Positions 51,101 to 63,100 of a DNA stretch of 64,000 bases are shown piece after piece. The stretch covers positions 8,105,501-8,169,500 of the forward strand of contig NC_090287.1 in assembly GCF_037392515.1 (NCBI RefSeq), read 5' to 3'. Origin of the DNA: Haliotis asinina. Taxonomy: Eukaryota; Mollusca; Gastropoda; Lepetellida; Haliotidae. The translations under genes and the position numbers were made by a program. The notes under the pieces were generated by a model. The model was not told the DNA's origin. It was given only the letters and a program-made list of their open reading frames with translations, and made no database searches. Numbering within the stretch: position 1 is the stretch's first letter; every line of letters begins with the position of its first letter.

Positions 51101-54100
51101 AGAAGGGAACTTCAAGGGATTATAGGTGTACCACTACCTTCGCCAGGAGGACGAGAGTAAGGAATCAAGCATGAGTCAGGATAAGGAAAAACTGTGCATG
51201 TGTCAGTGTTTGTACCTGTCCAGACTAATGACTTATATAGCAAATGTACACTTAGACACAATGACACAGTGACAGTATACTGGGGCTGAGCTTATATCTC
51301 CTAATGCCAAGGGACAGGCTGAGTACAAACAAGTTCTATCTTTTAAGTCCTTTTTGTATAACATTGTGACCAGTCCACCACCCACATTCCATCCTGCAGA
51401 CCAAGGTGGTCAGCCTGTGTCTCACCTTCTCCATGAGCGTTGCTGCTGCTGTCACCCTCTTCACTACGTACATGTGCCACATCATACTACTTAGACCTGA
51501 AACATCACCACACAGTTACCCAACTAGGAGTGAGTGAGTAGGTCACACACTTTGAAACGTACCTAAGCTAAACATTATAGCTTGATGTGGAAAGAAGAAA
51601 TTACAAATTATGCAGGTCCACTTTCCTGACACAAACTGCATGGCTAAGGCACATTATAATACCTTAATATATCACAGTGGAAAATTCGAGATTCAAACAT
51701 GTTATCATGCCTTTCAAGCTCAAGGGACATAACTCTGCACTGTTACAGTATGTTCAGCAACTGAACTACCAGTTAAGGAATTATCTGTTAGCAGATCCTG
51801 GTCATTTCGTTTGATATAAGCTATCTCGGTTACCCTACACTGATGCAGAATAGCAACAAAAAGTGTTTAGGATATCGTCGATCTTACAAACCTTGTCGGA
51901 GAACTGCATTTTGGACAAGCTTAAGGTACTCCAGAGACAAGTGGAGATAGCTAATCAGCTGAAACATAATAACTGATATGAGCCAGAACCAGCACTGAGA
52001 GTTGGTTGAGATCTCAAGACTGATCATCAAAATTATATTATCATGTATAGATTCCATGTCTTGAAACTGTAAGCAATAATTGATTAAGTTGAAGAAAATA
52101 TATTCGGAACATATTTTCTTTCCTATTTCCTTAAAATATTACTTATAATTATTATAAAAAGTTAAAATGATACTTAACACTACAGTCATCTACTTTCAAA
52201 TAATTGTGTTTTGACCAGAGAAAAAAAGAGACTGATCTTATGAGACATATCCAAATTTGACTTCATATGGCACCTGTTATAAAACTAACTTATGAATAGC
52301 AAGATAAGTCTACTGACAAGCATTGGCTGTTTTCACCCAACCCACAACACACCCATCAAACCACTCCACACACGTTATCTATGAGTCTTTTTTCCACTTC
52401 AGGAAGCACCCTACGCTCACACCCACACTCACACTCACACTCACATTCGCACTCATACTCACATTCGCACTCATACTCGCAAGGACTACCAACCCCGCCC
52501 TCGCACTTTGTTACCTCTGGGTCTTTGTTCCACTGAATAGCATATTTCAAACAACAGTTCAACAGCAGTATGCCCCCTACACACACCCTACCCCCTCCCT
52601 CATTATGTGTTACCTCTGGGTCTTTGTTCCACTGAACAGCGTACTCCCAGCAGCAGTTGGACAGCAGGATGTCATTTTCCAGACTGTGTGGAAACCTCAC
52701 TCTCAGCTCTGCCAGTTGGTCTGAGAAACACAGACAATCTATAGCTAAATCATCCTCGATAGTTCCAGGGTATACGTTCCGATAAGTCTCCAGTATACCC
52801 TGGATGCATCTAAGGCTCTGCCTGATATATTTATTACCTCCTCTTTTTATCCAATCAGGTGTCTGGGAAGCTGAGTGAACCAATCAGAACTCACTTTCAT
52901 TTTTTAAATTTTTAACTGATTAAACTTGGCAACACACACCATGCAGAGGGTTCTCTGGAGGAGGTAGAAGGATTTCTTGCATATGTTGTTTTAAAGTTTC
53001 GGACCTGTCAATTTGTTTGTATGATTTCTTTAAAATCTGAATCGCACTGCGAGCAAACCTTCGCAGTTGCGACCACTACCTTTGTTGACACAGGCAAGCT
53101 TGGTTATAACGGCGCCTTAGCCGATTGGCTACTGTGAGAATGCAGAGCCAGCAAAGGGAGGTAATAAAACTATCGGGCCGACATGTAGATGCGTCCAAGG
53201 TATACTGGAGACTTATCGGAACGTATACCCTGGAGATGTCAAGGATGTAGCTAAATACACTTCACGTCATTCAAACTGTAATTCCTCTGCTAGAAGTACT
53301 TGCAATGTAAGCTGAGTCAGATACACAGGATCCAATGTGATGGTCAGAAATGTTTATTGGCTTTACTGACCTTGTATTTTCTCCAAAGAGGTCTGCTGGT
53401 GACCCTCGGTGGCCTCGGTGGCAGGCTCGGCATTCAGAGCTGCATCATCACTGTCGGTGCTGGTGCTGAGGAGCTGCTTGTAGAGAGCATGTGGCTGCAG
53501 CTGGAGGCGGATGATATACTGGGCAACAATCTCTGATATCGACCCTTGCAACAGGCATAGATAAAGATTGTTTTACAAAACTTTTAGTCATATTCCAGTC
53601 ATGTAATTGCAGGAGATGACTGAACTAGGTTACCCAGATGTACCTAGGTGGGAAAAGAGTCAACAACTTGTGCATGATGAGTACACTCTACACTAACAAG
53701 GATACCCCGCCATAACTGAAGAACAGTCTATGTATTACCCAGAGTTATCACTATCAACCAATGAAAATAGTTTCAGCTTGTCTGAATAGAACTCAGTATA
53801 TTTTATCAATATTTCTTGGTGAACAAATAAAAAATATGATGACAAGATCATGTTGGAGGTCAACATGTTTCACTCAACATATACACAAAGAAATACTATG
53901 AGGTTCAAAATCACAAACGTTTGAGTATAGCAAATGCTGCCTGAACACTTACCTCTGCCACCTTCCAACAGCTTCAAGACAGATAATCTGATTGGGTCTA
54001 AAGCTGGTTTAGGTCCATAAGGAGACATTTCATTGGGTGGCAGTCGGAGGTGGATGAGGAAGCTGAGAGCCAGGACATCCTCCAGCTGCTTGATCAGCAG

Positions 54101-57100
54101 GTTCCAGTGTTCCATATCCACTGCTAGTGACTCCCACTCAGACATGTCTGTCTTGTCTGAACTCAGGCTGGCTGTGTCTGCATCTGGGTCCTGCAATAGA
54201 CATAGATAAGGTGAGGGTAGCTAAGGTAGCTTGGTAAGATGTCACTCACTTGTAGCGACACAAGGACGTTCCAGTACATTTAACTTTAAGGGTGTTTTTC
54301 TTTTTCATCCATAATATATTTGCAGGATGAGTGTGTGTATATGTGTGTCTCTGTATATCTGTGAGTGTTTGTGAGTGTGAATTCACCACTTGTGACTTCT
54401 GTCACTCTCTATAAGAGCCTTAGAAACAGGGACTAGTTGGCACACCATCTGACTAGCCTTCAGAAACATTATTAGAAACTGACTTTGAGATTATTAAGTT
54501 AGTGTTCAATATTTACCTTGGCTTTTGTTTGACTGCCAAATATCTCCATGGCAACAGATCGGGAAGCAAGTGCAAGGATGTAGACTGCACGTATGTTTTG
54601 TGAGTGGCAGCATGCATCTCGGATTTTCTGCCACCAGGGGGAAGCAATGTTATGATCGACCAGAACCTCACTCTTGTCTGTAAATGAAAAGGTGATATCG
54701 GTATGGAGATGGCACACAGTGATGTCCACCCCTTCACATCATAAACTTATATTATCCAGGACAAGAGAAAACTATACAGGAAACATGAGACAGTTTAAAA
54801 TAAGATAGAAAGTCTTATAACATGTTTGATGTTAAAAGATACAGAACTGGGGGACAAAAGAGCAAACTGACAATATACAGAATGTAAGTGACACTTTACT
54901 GGGTGTAAACTGCAAAGTATTTAATTACCAAATAAATATTGGAGTGTTGTGTTAACTCACCTGTCATGGCTGTAACAGTTTTTATAAGGTGAATCAGATT
55001 TGGCAAAGATGTTATGCTTCTCTCATCTGAGGACATCCAGTAGACTAGCAGGAGGTCCTGCAACACAACATGGATGGAATGTACATGGCATCACTTCTAT
55101 ACAGAGCATGAGACATCACTTGTACACACAGTACCACTTGTATAGAGAGCACATGGTATCACTTGTACATAGGATGAGACATATCCGCATAGGTTGATAT
55201 TTCATAACAGCCCGAAAGAATACTAACATTTGGATTGAACTGATTTATAGAAACCTTTAAAAAGTGTCCTTTCTTTCCATGACAATGTGACAACTCACAA
55301 TGATCTGGTCTGCTGGTAGATTGGCATCCTGCAACACGATGCTCACGTCTCCTGAGGCTGATTCTCCACACAGACATGAGTGGAAGAACAGGTGGGCTGG
55401 AACAATGTATCAACGGTCATGGCTGATGTATATCATGATAATTATATTTTACAGGTTCAGATTTTTTATATTTTGAATGAATTAATAGTTAAAATTTAAA
55501 ATAACTTGGAGAATATATGTGAATAGGCAGTGACAGATTCTAAACAATATATAACAAAAGATTAAGCATAAGTTCTTGAAAACAGCACATAAAGACACAT
55601 GTGAACAGCTTAATTATGAAAACAAACTCTATGCAAGGCAAACATCTGGTATATTAGATGCAACAAGTGTTTGCCCCTAATATGGCAATGTCCCTTGCCG
55701 CTAAAGAAGAATGAAATACTTACAACATATTTACTTTTTATTTTTTGGTCTCATACAAGATGCTTTAAATGACTGCTGTCTGGATAATTAGCAAAATGTA
55801 ATTTTCTGAATAAAATTGATATTTTATACTTATCCTGACTCATGCATAATTGCTTATCTCCTCTTCATGGCGAAGGTACTGGAACACCTGAAATTCCTTG
55901 AAGTTCCCTTCTAAAAGAAGCGGACGTAAAATTCACACTCACCCATGTATTACCTCCCTTTTCCCGCGCACATGGTTAGGTGACCCCCATGACACTTTAC
56001 TCCCTCCTGTAATCGCCCAACACGAGAATACGAGAATTCAGCGTGTCTGTGAGGGGCGGCTGGGAGGGCTTTCGCCATGAGTCAGGATAAGTATAAAATA
56101 TCAATTTTATTCAGAAAATTACATATTTTTCCTTATCCTGACTCATGCTTAATTGCTTACAGAATCCGACGGAAACGGTGGTGGGTCAGACCAAGCTAGA
56201 TTCTGTTATCTCTTCCAAATTACGTCCAATAATTTCCCCCCTAACTGGAACTGGTAACGGCTATAATTCGGTCCTATTCCTCTCATATTCATTGTAGATT
56301 TTGGGGGGAATCACATCCAGCTGAACTTGTCTTCCATAGAAGGCTCTGTTGACTGGCCAGTGATGACATCAAAAGTAACTGGCGTCCTGCTAGTTTCTGA
56401 TGCAACTAAGTGTCAAAATATAGCAATCGAGACTAGTTGCGACCCCTCTTCATATACAAGTATCTTCATTACAAGTACAGGGTCATAATCACTCATGCTA
56501 GTCTGTTTAAGACGTGTGCATGGACTTTCCACCAAAATACTCCGCAGAGTGTCTGGCTTCCACACGATAAATCGGGTGAGTTAAGTCAGTGTTGTCGGGG
56601 AACTATTAGTTGCTGAGCAATGACAAGTGGCCCAAACTGATGAATGCCAGAGACATCCTCTGTGGCTATGTCTCATAGATAATGGTTGGTAAACACCGTG
56701 TTTGACTTCCGAAAGCAGCCCTCCATTATAGTTGATAGCGAGCAATTCCCATGTAGCGCTAGTGTAGAGGCTTCGTGTGGGTTGGAGGCTCATGGAGAAT
56801 CCAATCCTACTTCTTTATATGCTCTAAATATAACAGTTCTAATCCAAACTGAGATAGTGTTGTGAGATACTTCCATGAGTGTCTCAGCAGATACTGTAAA
56901 TCATGAAATTTTTGCATCATGATGTTTTTGCGAGTAGCGACCAACAGACGTTTTTGCGTCACAATATTTTTGCGACTTGTCTAATTCTCAAAACATAGTT
57001 TAGTTTGACAGTTTCAAAACTTACTTGCAGCTGAAAGTTTTAGCTGAAGTAAATCCAATCACATATTAAAGTTTGCCGTTAATCTTGAACACCATTTAGT

Positions 57101-60100
57101 GGAGTACTTCCGCATGTATGCAATCAGTGATGTTTTCCTAAAAACAACACTTGCTGCATAGGCCATATAAGCTGACAACAGTTCAAAGGGATTAAATTAA
57201 ATGGAATGACTCTAATAAATTGGCACTGATTAAGGACCAGTTTAGTCAGTGTCAGTGAAGCTGTTGATCTCCAGACAAGTGTCATGAAAGCTATCCATGC
57301 CCGCTTGATGGTCTCGGCCTTTCAAACGTTCTCCAAGAAATGTGTGTTGCGTGGTTGGCGCCTGTCTGGAGTATCGGACGTACTGATTGAGTGACTTTTG
57401 TTCAGGTATCCATTGTTTGACATGTGACACATGAGTAATGCTAGTAATTAGTCATTCTCCACGTTGTTGTCATTGCTTAATATATGTATTGTGTAGATTT
57501 ATTGTTAATTTATATGAAGTGGTGAATAATAAAGCGAAGATAGGACAGGTTGTTTGCTGATTATTCACTGCATTCTACCAGCAAATTGCATCAAGGGTTG
57601 ATGTCTGTTTGTTGAATCTTGTTACAAATAGGTCTATTTGCGGTGATCCAAAAGCTTGACTGATTAGTTGAAACGCTTCCCGATGCAGCATCCATTCTGT
57701 TGGAGATGGACGCAGAGGACGAGATAGGGCGTCTGCCATGACGTTGTAGGCTCCTGGTATGTGACATGCTTTACTTGAAGATTCAGACTGTCGACTAAGT
57801 TGAACAGTTGAAACGTTAGGTATAGTAGAGACAGTGATCTCATTGACCCTTGTTTGTTTATCTAAAAAGCTACTGTTGAGTTGTCCGTGTAGATCATTAA
57901 TAACTTGTCTCTCAATGCTGTCGACCAGTGGTGGATGGCATGAATGACCGCTTTCATTTCCAGCTGGTTGATGTGAAGAGCCTGTTCCTCTTCGTTCCAG
58001 ATTCCTGCTGCTATCTCGTTTCCCATATGAGCTCCCCATCCTTGTAGGGATGCGTCTACATAAAGGTGGTTGTTGAATACCGGCTCTAACAGATAGGTTC
58101 CTACGCAGACATTCGATCAGCGAGTCCACCATATCAGAAAAGGCTTCAGGCTGCCTGGGAGCGGAATCTGTCCTCTGTTGTTGAGATGAAGATTCAAGAA
58201 TCGTTGTAAGGGACGCAACTGCAGTCTTCCCCTTCTGGTCATATCCTTCGCTGATGTGAGGCAGGCCTAGTAGACACTGCCATTGTCAAAGTGTTAACGG
58301 AGAGAGTAGAGCTCGCATTATCATATCTTGAACCCTGACCCACCAGTCCTCCGAAACTACAATCTGATTCAATGTAGTGATGAAACGAAACGAGGTTCCA
58401 GTTCCGACTTTAGGTGATCTACTAACAAACCCAGTTGTGTTAGTAGCCTGACTGTGAAGTTTAATTGTAGCCTGAGTTAACTTTTCCTTTGATGCGCTTG
58501 TATGCCATTGTCCAGATAAAAAACATTGCATAGCCCCAAGGTGTAGATAATTGACGATAGGTTTGGTTATCCGTGTAAATAACCATGGGGCCGAAGATAT
58601 TCCAAACGGTAGAACTGTCCATTGGTAATGTTGGCCGTTGAAAAGGATTAGATTTTCAAGTCATTCGAGTCGAGTTAGTAGTCTGATAGTGCCGTGAAGA
58701 TGCTAAATTCTTCGTCTTCAGATCATCAACGCTGAACTTGTTGACATTCCAAGGAAGTCTATTTATAGCTGGCTGGCTGTCCGATCAGAAACTGCCCTTC
58801 ATTGCTGTAATCCTCCTGAAAGGCAACGTTGTGTCTGCTGTAGAAGATCTCTATGCCGTCTAAACAATCAAATGACTCTGAGCACTGCTAACCTAGCGTG
58901 TTACGACATCTTTCCATCGTTGAATGACTGTAGACTAACGTCTTGAGCAATCATCCTTGGTACCTCTTTAGTCTTGTCGAGGGAGTAGATTCAGTCCCGC
59001 AGTAGTTGAGAATAGGTGTTCTGACATAAACTGTTGATCCTTCTTCTAAGTGACAACAGTTGAGAGGAATATTCATTCTTCCTCGTTAGCAGGATTGCTG
59101 AACTTGAGATGCGAATCTAAATCGAGCCCGTCCGAATGTCGCCTTGAAAGATTGTTGCGGGGACTGCTGATGATGTTGTTGTTGAAACTTGGATGCTGAC
59201 TTGAATGTCGTAGATAACCTCTCAGAAATCGTAGAACCGTTAACGCATGTCTTCGTGCTTCATCCTATGAGTATTGGGTTAGTTGGAATGAGACAAAGTC
59301 CAGACCATTCATGATCCACAATGTGACTTCTGAGTCCGAAAACAGGGCTTCCGCCAGTGACAAATCACGATGTTGTCTAACTTCATTATTCCTAGAGTAA
59401 GACGAATTCATAGATCTCCGATGATCCCGACTGTGAGTCTAAGTCCCAAGGGGATGATGACTGCATACGACGTCTTCTATGAATAGGGGAAACAGAGGGA
59501 GACCTTCTCCGCTGAAGAATCCATCCACGAGTGCACTCATGCAAGCATGTTACGTCACTCCCACAAGTATAACTAATCGTGCGAGTGCACTCACTCGGCG
59601 TGGGTATATCCTTCTCTGTGCTGCGACCCAATGATCGGGACCTGGATCTTCTGGAATCCTCTTCATCCTTAGACGTGAGTGCAGGTCTAGATGAATGCTC
59701 TCGCTGAATCACAGTCAACATCATGACGAGTTCAGTCGTCTTTCCTCTTCCAATCATCGCTCCATAAGTTCATCATCTGCGTTGTGAACTGTTGCATGAA
59801 AGCGCCTACATCGAATACATGCAGCACTCGTTGACTGTGTTGAAAAGTTGTCTAAGAAGCCTGAGGTTGCAGTCGACATGCGACTGATGTCTTCACTCCG
59901 TATCATCAACGGTGACTCGTAAAAAAATTAACATTCTTCCAAGGTGAATATCTCCTCCCCAAATGATTTCGTCATCGAGGGATGATTCTGCGATGATCTT
60001 ACAGATGAAGACTCCGACTTCGCTGACTTAGTTTTCTTGGCCTGTAACGACACTACCTAAACAGATGGTCTCTTCTGAGTCTTGGGAGGGGGCTGGCCCG

Positions 60101-63100
60101 ACCTGGACACAACCTCACAGATACGGCTGGCATCTCGCTGGAATGAATCTCAGCATCAATGATTAAACCGTTACCCGATTTTATTTCACTAGATTAGACA
60201 TGGCTAATGTGAGCTGACGTTGCTTATCTCTAGCAGGTCTGTGATAATAAGAATTCTGCTTCAGAAAATATAATGCAAAATTTAAAACAAGTATGAGCAG
60301 AACATAACGGTTTACACGCCGGCCTAAAATACATGTGGCTCCACCACCGACAGCCGTAACCTGCACTGAAAACACGATTTCATCAACTGAGACTAAGTCT
60401 CAGTTAACAAGATACGTGTTAGAAAAAGGCACAATAATCACAAATTTATATAATAATTATAAACATATACAAGTCAAAAACTGCATATAACACAAATTTA
60501 GTTAGAAAAACTGAAAGAATGAAAATTTTATCGCCGTATACAGGACCCCAGGTGCCTCCAGCCGCCCTCATCGGGCCATAGGGAGAGAGTGAAGTATCAT
60601 GGCGGTCACCTGACCGTGTGGGGGGCAAGGGAGGTAATACTTGGGTGAGTGTGAATTTTACGTCCGCTTCTTTTAGAAGGGAACTTCAAGGTGTTCCACT
60701 ACCTTCGCCAGGAGGACGAGAGTAAGGAATCAAGCATGAGTCAGGATAAGGAAAAACTGTGCATGTGTCAGTGTTTGTACCTGTCCAGACTAATGACTTA
60801 TATAGCAAATGTACACTTAGACACAATGACACAGTGAGAGTATAATGGGGCTGAGCCAAACAGCTTGTATGTTCCGGTGTTCCAGAGGAGATAAGCAGTT
60901 AAGCATGAGTCAGGAAAAGGAAACATTGTAGACTTTCCAACTGAATACATTGGCTTATTAGATACCGCACTTACGTAAGTTTGAAAAGTGGTCACAGTGT
61001 TGTGGTGACTATGCAAATATGATCAATGTCACCAAATTGACTGGTGTTTGGGCAGTTCCTAAATGTATTCTGTCACCAGATTTGAAGACTTTGGGTACAA
61101 CAGTTTATGAGATATTGTGTTAGCAAAAATAGAGGCGTACACACACCACTGAACACACAGTCTCCTATTCCGCGTTGCAGTTGTACTGCCATTTTGGTAC
61201 ATGAGTGAATATTGCTATACAGGAACAGTCACTGACTTACCTAATGCCAGCCTCCTGTCTTCGGCCAAGCCTTTATGCACAGATACGGTGACTGGTCGAC
61301 TAGAGTCATGGTCACTGCAGTGCAGGTGACATGTAAAGCAATGCAGGAAAGTGCTGACTGGCATGGTCTGCTCCTTGAACTTGACGTGCGGCTCTGATAC
61401 GTCAGCTGATGAGCTGAATTTGTCCAGCTGAGCTACCACCCCTTGTGCTTCCGACCAAGTCAGCCCAAGAGACCTGGCCACCATCTGGAAAGTGAGTGAA
61501 TTTAGTTTTCAGCCACTTTTAGCAATATTCCAGCAAAAGCACATCAAGGGACACCAGAAATAAACTTCATACTTTGTCCCCATGCTGGGTATCGAACCCT
61601 GGTCTGGGTTTGATGAAAGAACACCTTAATCCCTAGGTTACCCCACTGCTCCTCCATCAGAAATGAGTGAGTGACAGGAGTTTCCACTGCTTGGAAGTAT
61701 TTCAGTTAGGTTAACAGTATTTCAGTTTAACTATAGTCTGCACTACAATCATATTCTTATTCTATATTGATAATACTGACCAGTGAATTTCCTTAAGCTA
61801 AGCTCTCCTCATGGAAGAGGCCCTACCTTGACAATCATACCTGCCATCCTTCAACAGTCGCTAATGACTTTACAGACCTCAGGTTACGGCTTGTCACAAA
61901 TTCCATACTTTCAACACAGATCCACGACAATCATAGCAATAAGGACAACACTGAGGAAACTTGAAACTACCTCAGTGTTAGACTCCTCCGCACTTCCAGA
62001 GGGGGTAGGATCCCCATGGGAAGTGAACTTCTCCACCATCTTGTAGGTGTGTATCAGGTTGTCCTGAGCCTGGCAGAACCGAAGGAACAGCTTGCTGTCG
62101 ATGTCCAGAGTGGCATCAGCTGGGAAACACACACATTTCATCTTTCTAAAATATTCACAGATATTCATCGCGTTTGTTGATATTTCTGCAGCATCTATGA
62201 GTCAGTATCTTATATCATCATTATTTTACTAATTGATGATTCTTTGATGAAACTTACATCCATCACAATGGTTACTATTACCTTTCCCACTGATCTTCTG
62301 TATGCATACTTTAAGGACATTCTTCATCAGGGTTGGTGACAGGTACTTGGTGCTGAGAACTCTCTCTACAGCCTGTAAGTTATATGATCACAAAACATTC
62401 AATCTTGAGCATAGAAACTAAACTTTAACCAACTGGGTGAGTGAATGTTGTTTTATGCTAGCCAGCTGTACGACACTTCATCACCATTAGTTAACAGCAG
62501 GGACAATGCCCATCACAGTAATGGCCGCAATGAACCAGGTCAAAGTGACCCAGTCCTCATTCTACCACACATGGCATGGCTGGAAGTTATTGACAGTGAC
62601 TAGTGTCAGCTACTGTGAGGATACTTCATATATATTACACAACATATCAGTACAAAGGCCCAGTGATATAATATACATCACTATACTAACACAGGACCAC
62701 TCTGAGATTCAAACCCATACTCCTTGTAGCAACACTGAACTAGGGTGGGTGATGATGATATTTATGGGGAAGCAAGCACAATGTGAATTACCCCCTAAAA
62801 TTTATGTAGAAAGTAAGTGACCCTCTTCTATGTCATGTACAAAATCAATGGCCCCCTGGTCCATGCTGCTAGTTCTTGCTGATATTATCTCTCAGTTTCT
62901 GATTTTTCAATGATGATCCTGTCTAACACAATAGGTGCAAACCATAGTAACAAAGTGTCACCTGTTTGGTGATGTTTGATATTCTCATGTCCAGGATCAA
63001 TTCTTTGATAGTGGACTCCAGTGAGTCTGAAACAAAGGACAGTTTACCATGGTTACAGTACAGGTGAAGAATATTTTTCTTTTCATATTTCTAATTTCAT

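Larger units (their letters stand above)
47978..51190 (-). mobile_element. DIRS-type retrotransposon copy B, internally deleted, in a RAB3GAP2 intron
   Basis: Inverted terminal repeats at about 47978-48230 and 50960-51190 share TCCTGACTCATGCTTGATT, CCCTTGAAGTTCCCTTCTAA and CATGGTCAGGTGAC. An internal complementary region lies near 48255-48350. Reading right to left (coding direction), Gag-like sequence from ATG at 50747 is followed directly by a tyrosine recombinase (49490-48790). No RT or RNase H motif is present between about 49630 and 49490, so the whole Pol module is missing. Total length is about 3.2 kb against about 4.5 kb for copy A. Confidence 0.8.
55793..60755 (-). mobile_element. 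DIRS-type retrotransposon copy C, with foreign insert, in a RAB3GAP2 intron
   Basis: Same family as copy B: the left terminus (55793-56045) and internal complementary region (56065-56155) match copy B's 47978-48350 closely, and the right repeat (60520-60755) matches 50940-51190. In coding direction it has decayed Gag (60200-58900), RT and RNase H remnants (58680-57575), then about 670 bp of unrelated sequence (56895-57570), then only the C-terminal part of the recombinase (56895-56580). Copy C keeps the Pol module that copy B lost. Confidence 0.78.

Noticed and set aside
52721..52883. Extension of the RAB3GAP2 exon upstream ([20 protein letters not shown])
   Set aside because: The phase and family similarity fit the acceptor at 52721; the extension overlaps the arm of an inverted-repeat element.
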